Origin: Pelagihabitans sp947500445
GTDB taxonomy: Bacteria > Bacteroidota > Bacteroidia > Flavobacteriales > Flavobacteriaceae
Assembly (NCBI RefSeq): GCF_050589625.1
Contig: NZ_JBNGOP010000005.1
Coordinates: forward strand, 186,001-250,000
Length of the DNA stretch: 64,000 nt
Direction of reading: 5' to 3'
Below, one piece after another: positions 19,416-31,400 of this stretch. The stretch's first letter is position 1. Every line of letters begins with the position of its first letter. Under the pieces are notes generated by a model. The model was not told the origin of the DNA, did not search any database, and worked only from the letters and a program-made list of their open reading frames with translations. Position numbers and translations under genes: made by a program.

Positions 19416-22400
19416 ATGCTAACTATGGAAAAGACAATCAGCTTCTTGTTAGAGCTAAAATCGCTAGGGATCAGGGTAGCAGTGGAAAGCGGTAAGTTAA
19501 TGGTAGACGCCCCCAAAGGCGTAATGACTGCAGAAATAGCCAAAAGTATCCAGCAAAACAAGCAGGCGATCATCGATAGTCTGCATCAAATATCCGATGG
19601 GCAGGGGCAAATGCCTGTATTTGAGAAAAACGAACAAGCAGGCTTATTGCCTTTATCCGATAATCAGGAACAGCTGTGGGTAGTAGGGCGGCTGGAAGGG
19701 CAAAACCCTCTCTACAACATTCCAACAGCCATTCGTCTTAAAGGGCATTTTGACCTACAGGCTGCACAAAAAGCATTAGCAGCCGTAGCACAACGCCATG
19801 AAGCATTGAGGGTCACCTTTCATCAAAACGACGATGGACAGGGGGTGCAGCAAGTACATGAAAAGCCGATCACCAATATCGCCTTTGAAGACCTGAGCCA
19901 ACTGAAAGGTGCTGCGCAACAACAAGCCCTGGATCAGGAAATTGAGACATACACAACTGAGCCATTTGTACTCGAAAAGCTGCCATTGATGCGGGCTGCA
20001 TGTATTAAGTTGGCGGAGGAAGAGCACGTGTTTTTGATGGTGATGCACCACATTATAGCGGACTATGGCACCATAGCCATCTTGCAACACGAGTTCAGCA
20101 CGTTATACGATGGGGAGGTGACAGGCAAGCCTGCCCAATTGCCTCCTGTTCCATATCAGTATTCAGACTATGCCTTGTGGCAGCGCAAGTACATACAAAC
20201 AGCAGCATTTAAACACAAATTACAGTTTTGGGAAAACCACCTGGCCGATGCCCCGGCCGTATTACAATTGCCTGCCGATAAGCAAAGGTCCATCAAGCGA
20301 AGCTATCAGGGAGGGAGTGTCAGCATTACCTGGGGGGCTGATTTGACGACCGCTATCAAAGCGCAAAGCACTGCCACACAAACTACCTTATACATGGGCT
20401 TACAAGCGGCGCTTTCTGCCTTTTTGCACCGGTATTCGGGGCAAGCCCAAGTGGTAGTCGGCAGCTCGGCAGCCAATCGCATGCCAGCTGAAACAGAAGG
20501 CATCATGGGGTTTTTCGTCAATATGCTCCCACTCAAAACAGACTTTGAAGGAGACCCGTCATTCAAACAGCATTTACAAAATGTAAAAGCCATAAGCCTT
20601 GAGGCATTGCAAAACCAAGATGTACCCTTCCAAAAAATGCTGGAAACCCTCGAGGTAAAAAGAAATACGGGATATAGCCCGGTGTTTCAGGTAGTGCTCA
20701 ACCTTCAAAACTACCAGGCAGACAATACCCTGATAATGAGCGGGTTGTCGATCACTCCGTATCCTTTATCAGGAAAGGTTGCCAAGTACGATATCACCTT
20801 TATTTTCAAAGAAGAGACCGAGGGGCTGAGTTTGTTAGTAGAGTACAGCACGAGCCTGTTTGAAGAAGCTACTATCAGACAAATGGTAGACAGGTTTGAA
20901 TACTTTGCCACAGAACTCACCGGCCAACCGGATACACCCATCACGCTGCTTCCCCTGGAATCCCCCGAAGAGACCGCAAAACAATTGCTCGTCAATAATG
21001 TAAGCAATGACTATCCGGCGGATGCTTCTATTGCGGAGCTATTTGAAGCGCAAGCAGCAAAGTATCCAGACCATATTGCGATTATTGAAAAGAGAAAATG
21101 GACGTATACAGAAGTCCATCAAGAGGCCAATAAGTTGGCTTTTTACCTGATAGAGAAACTAGGTGTCAAAAAAGGCGATCGGGTGGCTTTGCTACTAGAC
21201 AGATCACCTGAAATGATCATCGGCATGTTGGCTGTGTTGAAGGCTGGGGCGCTATATGTTCCACTCGACCCGGCCCACCCAGAAAAACGTATCAGGCATA
21301 TTATGGAGGCAGTTGCCCCCATAGTGATTCTGACAGTATCAGACTACAAGTTTGATTTTGATTACTTCGACGGCACACTATATAAGTTTGACTTACAACA
21401 AGCCACACTAGAGACCCCCGCCAATAACCCAGAGGTAAGTGTCACAGGAGACGATCCATGCTATATTATGTACACCTCTGGCTCTACGGGTAACCCAAAA
21501 GGCGTGGTAGCGAAGCATCGCGGCGTAACAAGGCTGGTGAATAATACCAACTATGTAGAGATCAACCCCGATGATCGGTTGTTGGCACTTTCTAGTTATG
21601 CCTTCGATGGTTCCACCTTTGATATTTATGGTGCCTTGCTCAATGGAGCGGCACTGGTGATGCCCTCCAAAGAAGAGGTGTTGGAACTGCCCAAGCTTAT
21701 GCAACGGGCTGTTGAAGCAGGGGTGACGTTGTTTTTTACGACCACAGCCTTGTTCAATACCTTGGTAGATACCCAGTTGGAAAGTCTTGGCGGGTTGAGG
21801 AAAATACTTTTTGGCGGGGAGCGTGCCAGCTTGTCGCAAATAGACAAATTTTTTAAAGCCTACGGACCGGGTATATTGACGCATGTGTATGGTCCTACCG
21901 AAAACACCACCTTCTCTACTTGGTACCCAGTGGATTCGGTGAATATTGAGCATGGTAATTTGCCCATAGGCAAGCCCATCGCAAATTCCACCATGTACGT
22001 GGTGGACTCCCAAGGGCAATTGCAACCCAAGGGCTTAGTCGGCGAACTCTGGGTAGGAGGCGATGGTTTGGCTGCGGGTTATTGGGCCAATGACGAAGGA
22101 ACCAAGGAGCGATTCCTTCCGGATCCATTCGATCCCGGTCGAAAAGTGTACTGCACTGGCGACCTCGTATCGATGTTGCAAGACGGCAATATTGAATTTA
22201 TAGGCAGGGTAGACCAACAAGTCAAAATTAGGGGCTTCCGCATTGAACCAGATGAGATTGCCCACCAGATATCCCTGCACCCAGTCGTAAGCCAGGCCGT
22301 CGTCGTGGTCAGTGAAGTTGGAAACAGTCGGGAGCTATGGGGATATTATAGTGGAGAGAAAGCGGTGAGTGAACAGGCAATGAGGAAGTATTTGCAAGGG

Positions 22401-25400
22401 CAACTGCCTGAATATATGATTCCCGTAAGCCTAATGTCACTTGAAGCAATGCCCTTGAACCCAAATGGCAAGGTAGACAAAAAAGCCCTTCCGAAACCAG
22501 AGAAGGGGGGCGAACACAAAACGGCACTAAGTAAGCCGCCTGCTAGTGCAACAGAACAACTAGTTGCAGGAATATGGGAAGATGAGCTATCTGTCCAAAA
22601 TGTCATGAGAGGAGACAACTTCTTTTCATTGGGTGGGGATTCGATCAAAGCCATTCGGGTAATCGCGGCATTAAACCGGGCGACCGACAGGGAGCTGGAA
22701 GTGAAAGATTTATTCTCACAACAGACCTTGTCAGCATTTGCAGGGTTCATGGATGCACCGCCAGTCGATACAGGCCTGCCGGGCCGAGCGGATGCCGAGC
22801 AGTGGCTGCAAAGCTGGAAAAGCAACCTCAACAAAGGGGAAGGGAGTGATTACGACTTGCTCAGTAGTGCTGAAGACTACTATCCGATAAGTGATATACA
22901 GTCAGGGATGTTGTTTTATACCCTGTATAACCCCGGCGGAGGTACCTATCATGTTCAGCAGTTTCACCATTGGGAGATGGCCAATTTTGACATCAGTCGA
23001 TTCAAATCAGCCTATCGCATGCTGTTGGCCCGTCATGCCATATTCCGTACCAGTTTTCACCTGCAGGCTTTTGAAGAACCATTGCAGGTAGTGCATAGTA
23101 TGGAAGATTTGGAAGTCAACCTGACGTTTGAGTTACTGGAAACGCTGACAGAGCAAAGCCAAAAAGAGGCATTGACCAGTTATATGAAAGAAGACCATCG
23201 GAAAGGTTTTGAAATAGACAAGCCTGGGCTGTTGCGCACAGGAGTTTTTGCCTTAGGAAATAACCAATACTCAATATTATTGACGTTTCACCACGCGATC
23301 ATGGATGGGTGGAGCGATGCCACCCTGATGGCGGAGCTGTGGAAAAACTATTTAGCACTTGAATCCACGCCAGACTATAAGCCCTTACCGCTGCCAGTAA
23401 GCTATCGTGATTACGTGCTGGATCAGTGGCGTTATCAGCAAGCACCTTTCGTACAGCAGTGGTGGGCTACCCATTTTGAAGGTTTTGAACGGATGCCCTT
23501 ACCTTTTCACAAAAGGCCAAACCCTGAGTTGACGCAGCAAAAGCGAGGATATGGCTTTCCGATGCCACAGCAAACCATAGACACGGTTACGCAACTAGGC
23601 AAAGAACTCGGTTTTACCTTCAAGCAAGCCTCCCTGGCTGCTACCCTTGCCACACTTTACCACTACACCGGGCACCATGACCTAGTGATCGGTATGATGT
23701 CGCACGGCCGGCCTGAACTGCCTGAGGCAGAACGTATGATGGGGTGCTTTCTCAATTCGGTACCCGTGAGGGTCGCAGCCAGTTTTGACAGTGTGGGCCA
23801 ATGGGTAAAATCCATTGGCGAACATATTGTCACACTGAAGAGCTACGATAAACTACCCCTGTTGCAAATCCAAAAGCTGGTCAAAGAAAGTAAGCACCTT
23901 GGCAACCCAATCTTTGATATCCTATTCAGCTATCTCGATTTTCATGTATTGCAGGAGAATGAGCATAAAGAGGGGCAACGTGACAAAGCTGGTTCAATTG
24001 TTGACGGTACGGCCATCACCAATACCCACCTGGATATTGCGGTGGCACGGCAAGGAGAACAAGCCTTTTTGTCTTTTAATTATGACTCAAACCTATTCAA
24101 GGAAGAAGAAATCAAGCAATTAGGGGATTGTTTCCTGCGGTTTATGGAAACACTTGCCCACAATCCCGATGAGGGGCTTACATCCAGGAATTTATTGGGC
24201 GATGATGAAATCACGCGACTATTATCTTTACATGACCGTACGGAGAAGGCTTGGGACCAGGAGGCTACCCTGCTCAGCCACTTTCATACAGCTGTGATGG
24301 CGCATGATAGCCGGATAGCATTAGCCTTTGGTGATGAGGAGATCACCTATCGTGCACTAGACCAACAGTCTAACAGACTGGCACATTTGTTACGAGAAAG
24401 GGGAGTAGGAGCTGAAAAGCCAGTGGGGATATTATTTGAACGTGGGGCTGATATGGTCGTGGCCATACTGGCAGTATTGAAAAGCGGCGGTGCATACCTA
24501 CCGATAGACCCTTCTTTACCATCCGCAAGGATTGACTTCATCCTCAACGATGCACAGCCAACATTGGTCATTACCGATTGCAAAAGCACCCTCAATGATT
24601 TGTCCATAAGCAGTCAGCAATGGTTAATCCTTAAGGAAACTGAATGGGGGCACTATCCTGATAGTGCATTGGAGGTGACGGTAGCCCCAGACAATTTGGC
24701 CTATATCATTTATACCTCAGGCTCTACAGGCAAGCCAAAAGGCGTGGAAGTAGAACACCGCCAGGTGTCACGTCTATTATTTTGTGAAGGCTTCGACTTC
24801 GACTTTGGCTCCGAGGATGTATGGACACTGTTTCACTCGATCAGTTTCGACTTTTCTGTATGGGAACTTTGGGGGCCGCTATTGCGGGGAGGCAAGTTAG
24901 TGGTTTTGCCTAAATCAACTACCCAAAATCCGACAGCACTGATGGATGCCCTGGTGCAATACCGGGTCACAGTGCTGAACCAGGTGCCGACTATATTTGG
25001 TCAACTATGGGGCGCTATAACAGCCAGTGATAGTCATCCGGCATTAGCCCTTCGCTATGTCATATTTGGCGGGGAAGCACTACAGCCCTCTATGCTTTCG
25101 GGTTTTCACGCTCAATACCCCGACACCAGGTTGGTCAACATGTACGGCATTACCGAAACCACAGTCCACGTAACTTATAAAGAGATTGGTACAAGGGAGA
25201 TATCGGAGGGTATTTCCAATATTGGGCGCGTACTGCCCAATCTGCGCATTTGCTTGTTGGGAGACAACAGGCAGTTGGTGGCACAAGGAGCAGTGGGTGA
25301 AATAGTTATTGGCGGTGCTGGTTTGGCGCGTGGCTATCTCAACCGTCAAATGCTCACTGCCGAGCGGTTTGTACAAGACCCCTACCGGCCGGGCGAAAGG

Positions 25401-28400
25401 CTTTACCTAAGTGGCGACCTTGCTATGATGAACGAACTTGGCGAGTTGGTGTACATGGGGCGCAAAGACCAACAAGTAAAGGTGCGGGGATACCGTATCG
25501 AATTGGGCGAGATAACAGATGCCATGCTACAGTTGGATGGCGTGACAAGTGCGGCTACTTTGGTGCAGACAGACGATCAGGGAGATAAGACACTAATTGC
25601 CTATGTGACCGGGGAGGCTGCACTCAATGCCAATACGTTGAAAGCAGGAATGGAGGCCACGCTTCCACCGTATATGCTCCCAGCCCGATTCGTACGAATA
25701 GAAGCACTGCCCTATACCAGCAACGGCAAGCTAGATACCAAAGCCCTATCCCAGATAGAAGGGGAGCTACGTGGGACGAAAGACTATGTAGGCCCGCGCA
25801 ATGAAATAGAGAAACGCCTGGTGAAGGTTTGGGAACGGCAATTAGGGGTACAGGACATCGGCATTCGCGACAATTACTTTGTGCTGGGGGGCGACTCCAT
25901 CAAGGTCATTAGGCTTGCCGGTGCCATCAAAGAGGCATTTGGCCAGGAATTGGAAATCAAGGCGATATTCCAGCACCCCACCATCGAGCAACAAGCAGCA
26001 TACTTGGGCGAGGCACAAACCAATGATAACCATCATGAAGCCTGGCTACAAAAACTAACCGATAACAAAGTGGCGATATTGGACAATAGCCAATATGCCA
26101 AACGATTGCCACAAGGATGGGAAGATGTGTACCCTATGGCCGATATTGTACAAGGCATGTTTTTTCATATGCGACTCTACCCAGAGGCAGCGATGTACCA
26201 TGACCAATTTTTCTACAGCTTCAAGGACGAAAACTTTAAACTCACACAGCTAATCAAGGCTTTTCAGATTCTCGTGTCACGTCATGAAATACTCCGTTCC
26301 AGCTTTTACCTTGATGGTTTTGCGCAGCCCATGCAAGTAGTGCATACGCCAACAATGGTGGACATAAGCATACCTATTCAAGACTTGCAAGGCCAAAACG
26401 AAGAGCAACAGCAAGCAACGATGCAGGCATTTGCCCAGGCGGACCGCCAAAAACCGTTCGACGAGCGCGAAGCAGGCCTATGGAGACTTTGTGTATTCCA
26501 GACAGGCCAAGACTCCTATGTGTTGTTGAAAGCCATGCACCATGCCATAATAGATGGCTGGAGCAATGCGTCGCTGGTCACCGAACTGGCGATGGTACAA
26601 GCTCGTTTGGCCAAAGGAGATACAGACGGTTTGCCGCCCTTGAAGGCAAGCTACAAAGACTATGTGGCAGCCCAGTTACGCATACAACAAGACGAAAGCG
26701 TACGCCAGTGGTGGACCGTTGAGTTGGAAAACTACGAGCGTACCCCTCTGCCATTGCAGAAGCAGGTGCGAAAGCTCCCTACACAGTTTCAAAAACACAC
26801 GATACAGTGGGAGCTACCGGCAGATTTGACCCGCCAGATAGACGAGTGCGCACAACAAAAGGATATCAGTGTCAAAAACCTGCTGTTTGCAGCATTTGTA
26901 CTGTTTATGCAGCGAAGTGTCAACCGACGCGAAGTGGCTGTTGGGATATTGAGTCATGGCCGTCCGCCAATAGCCGATGGCGACAAAATCCTTGGCTGCT
27001 TCCTCAATTCGGTGACCTTCAGGAACGATGGGAAAGCCGATACAGTAGCCGATTTCTTGCAGGAAATCAATGCGAAATCAAATGAGCTCAAGGGTTACGA
27101 CCAACTGAGTCTCGCACAAATAGCAGGTATTGCCGGGGAAGAGACTCATGGGCAAAACCCATTGTTTGATACCCTGTTTACTTACCTGGATTTTCATGTG
27201 ACTGGGCAGATAAAGGGGCTATTCGAAAGTGGTGGCCAAGACCCAGAGAGCTATACGCTTAACAATACGCTGTTTGACTTTGTGGCCTACAAAATGGACA
27301 GCAAACACCTACTACAATTTGTTGTACTCGAAGGGCTCTACGACAGTCATGAACTAGAGATGCTGCAACAAGCCTACCTAATGATACTGGAACAGCTTGT
27401 GGCTGAAGAGAACCAGCAACTTGAAAATATTGCATGGATTACTGAGGGAGGGGTACCATTATCGGTATGGGAAGGACCAGGCCGACCGCGTGATTCACAA
27501 AACAATTGGCAGGAGGCTTTGAAACAAGCCGCCACAAAGTACCCGGAAAAACAAGCCCTGGTCAATGGTCAGGAAGTGGTCGGCTTCGGGAAGTTGGACA
27601 GTACATCAGCGCAGTGGGCTGCTTATCTAGTACACAAGCTGGGTGTTGAGGAAGGTGACGTGGTGGCAGTGGCCATGCCTAGAAGTATCGCGGCTGTTGT
27701 TAGTATTTTCGCAGTGATGAAGGCCGGTGCAGCTTTCTTGCCCATCGATGCAGACACACCAAAAGAACGCATACAGTTAATGATCTCAGATGCTGGTGCC
27801 AGGTATATCATCTCCAACGATTTGTCGGAAATTACAGACGCAGACATCATCCGAACAGCAACGTTGTCAAGTCAATCAGGCCTTGAAACGACCGCATTAG
27901 CATACCAACCCACAAGGTTAGCTTACTTAATATATACCTCGGGCTCTACTGGCAAGCCCAAAGGCGTTAGGATTACGCATCGAAGCTTGCACAACTATTG
28001 GATATCTGCCAACGAAACTTACGTAAATCAGCAAAGTAGTGATGTGCCCGGTGCCCTGTTTACCTCCCTGGCGTTTGACCTTACCATAACAGCACTATTG
28101 GGTACGATATTGAGAGGAGATACCTTACATATCTATACAGGTGAGGCCAGCGAAGAGTTGCCACACATTATGGCATCAGTAAGCCCTGTACGAATGGTAA
28201 AACTCACGCCTGCACACATAACCATATTGGCTGATACAGGTATGAAGGGTAGCCTGGTAAAAACAGTGATTGTCGGCGGCGATGTATTTACCGTAGCACA
28301 ATACAAAGCTTTACAAATGATCGCCCCCCAGGCGGAGGTTTATAATGAGTACGGCCCCACAGAGGCCACCGTAGGCTGTATAGTGAAAAATGTGCGAAGT

Positions 28401-31400
28401 GAACAGGATCTCGACAGTATCGGAGTCCCAATGCCCAACACCAACGCCTATGTGGTAGACCAGTGGGGGCAGTTGTTGCCCATGGGGATGTCTGGCGAAC
28501 TATGTATCGGAGGAATAGTCCTTGCCGAAGGTTATCATGGCCGCGATGCATTGACCGAGGAACGTTTTGTGCGGTTAGGTGCTTTGCCGGAAAAAGTATA
28601 CCGTACCGGAGATTTGACCAAGGCTACTGCGCAAGGGGAAGTCGCCTTTTTGGGCAGGGCTGACAATCAGGTCAAAATCAATGGATACCGCATCGAAGCG
28701 GGTGAAGTGGAGGCGGCCATCCGCAACCTTGCTAGTGTGGAGGATGCAGTAGTGCTGCTACAATCACACGGTAAGCAGGCCTCTCTGGCTGCATGGGTGC
28801 AGTCCAGACAGCCCATCACTACCATGACCATCAGGGACGGGTTGGCCAAGCAGTTGCCCTCCTATATGATTCCTGCTGCAATCACCGTACTTGAGGCAAT
28901 GCCACTAACCGCCAACGGCAAGGTAGATCGAAAGGCACTAGCCGCAACCTCAATGGATGCAAGGCCAGAGGAAAGTTATGTAGCACCCGTTACGCCTACA
29001 GAATCGTTGTTGGCAGGGCTATGGTCGGACGTGCTGGGAAAAGAAAGTGTGGGTGCTGAAGACAATTTCTTCCACATTGGCGGCAACTCGCTGTCGGCTA
29101 CCCGGATAGCGGAGCGCTACTACCAGCGTAGCGGTATGCGTTTGCCCATTAGGGACCTATTTACTTACCCCGTGTTGCGGGAACTAGCCGCCAAATTGGA
29201 CGAAATGGATACCGAAGGAGCATTTATCCCGATAGCACAGGTCCCGGCAGCGACGTTGTACCCGGTGTCGCATGCACAAAAGAGGCTTTGGCTATTGGAC
29301 AAGCTTGAGGAGCAGGCCAAGCAGGCTTACCTCATTCCATGGGGCGTATACCTGACTGGCGAGTTAGATACCGACGCACTCAAAGACGCTTGGTATTGCT
29401 TAGGGCAAAAGCACGAAAGCCTGCGTACCGTGTTTGAAGAAAAAGAAGGAGCGCCATGGCAACGGGTGTTGCCTGAGCAAGATTTTCCAGCGCTGGAGTA
29501 CTTCAATGCACACCACGAAGGCCTCGAAGCGGGTGCTATAGAGCAGCAAGCAACTGCCTATGTTAATACCCCTTTTAATTTGGAAGGGGCCCCATTATGC
29601 CGTGCGGCCTTATTCGGGTTGGGCGATAAACGATGGCTATTGTGCATAGCATTACACCATATAATTGCCGATGGCTGGTCGGTACAAGTGCTGCGGCAAG
29701 ACTTGGTACAGGCTTACGCGGCATGCATTGAAGGGAAGCAATGGGACGGGGTAGATAGCCTTCCTATACAATACAAAGACTATACGGCCTGGCAGCAAGC
29801 ACAACTGTCGGGTGAAGCGCTGGCAGGTCATCGCCAATTTTGGTACACGATGCATGCCGGTAACCAAACGGTGATGCAACTACCTGTTGACAAGCCCCGC
29901 CCAGCAATAAAAACCTACCAGGGACGCATACATAAACATGTACTGGACGCCTCTGCCACAAAATTGCTCAGGTCATTGGCAAGCGAAAAGGAGTCTAGCA
30001 TGTTTATGGTAGTGTTGTCTGCCGTATATGTGCTACTCAGCAAGTACACCGGGCAAGACGATATGGTAGTGGGTACGCCTATCGCCGGCAGACAACACCC
30101 ATGGCTGGAAGATCAGATAGGCTTCTATGCCAATACACTGGCGCTGCGCTACCAAATAAATCACAACGACAGCTTTGAGCAAGTCTTGGACAAGGTCAGA
30201 AACTTAATGGTAGAGGCCTATACCCATCAGGTATACCCTTTTGATGCCCTGGTGGAGGAACTAAGTCTGGAAAGGGATTTGAGCCGCTCGCCAATGTTTG
30301 ATGTGCTCGTACTTTACAACGACTTTGAAAAAAGACACAACTCAGGCTTGTCCGGTGTTGATACCACACCATGGAACCTGGAAACAGGGCAGGCAAAATA
30401 CGACCTTACCTTTGCCTTTGCAGAAGAAGGCGAGGGACTAGTGATCGCATTGGAGTACAACGATGCGTTGTTTAACAAAACCACCATGATGCGAATGGTC
30501 GAAGTATTGGCCAGTTTACTTCAGAAAATACCGCTTGACACCGCCCAGTCCATTGGTAAACTTAACCTCATAGGCGAGCAGGAAGTCAATAAACTAATCA
30601 ACGGCCTCAATCCGCCTGCAATGCCTTATGATGCGGCACGTCCCATGTATGGGCATACCGAGCAAATGGCCGAAAGTGCACTTGCCAAAACAGCCTTTAT
30701 GGCTGGGAAGGAATCGATTACCTATGGTGAGTTGAATGAGCAGGCTAACCAATTGGCGCACTACCTTATGACAAACTATAAGGTGGGCAGAGGCCATAAT
30801 GTGGCCGTGCTGTGTAGCCGGTCTATTGATATGCCCATCGCACTGTTGGCAGTATTGAAGAGTGGGGCAGCCTATGTGCCCATAGACTTGGCCTATCCTG
30901 ACGAACGTGCAAAGTTTATGTTTCAGGACGCAGGCGCAACCTGTGTACTGACCAACCTGGAAGGCAGTAACCTGCCTGAATGGGTAAGAGAAGAAACAAA
31001 AGTTTGCCAGATGGCGGATAATAGGCTCTGGCTGGATGAACCAACTCAAAACCCGCAAGTGTTATGCGAGCCTGAAGATACCGCCTACATCATATATACC
31101 TCCGGTTCTACCGGCCAACCCAAAGGAGTGGAGATCATGCACCGCAACGTAGCAGCCTTTACAGATTGGGCACTGGTGGAATTTGAGCATTGCCCGGATG
31201 AAACGGTACTTGCGGTTACTTCTTATTGCTTCGACCTTTCTATCTTTGAAATCTTTGTGTCGATAAGCCGTGGCAGGCCGGTAAGGCTGCTGGAGAATGC
31301 GCTGGAATTGCCTACATGGGTAGAGAAAACACAGCGATCGCTTATTAACACTGTACCGTCAGCGATCAGTCATTTATTGGATAGCGGAGCCTCGCTCGAC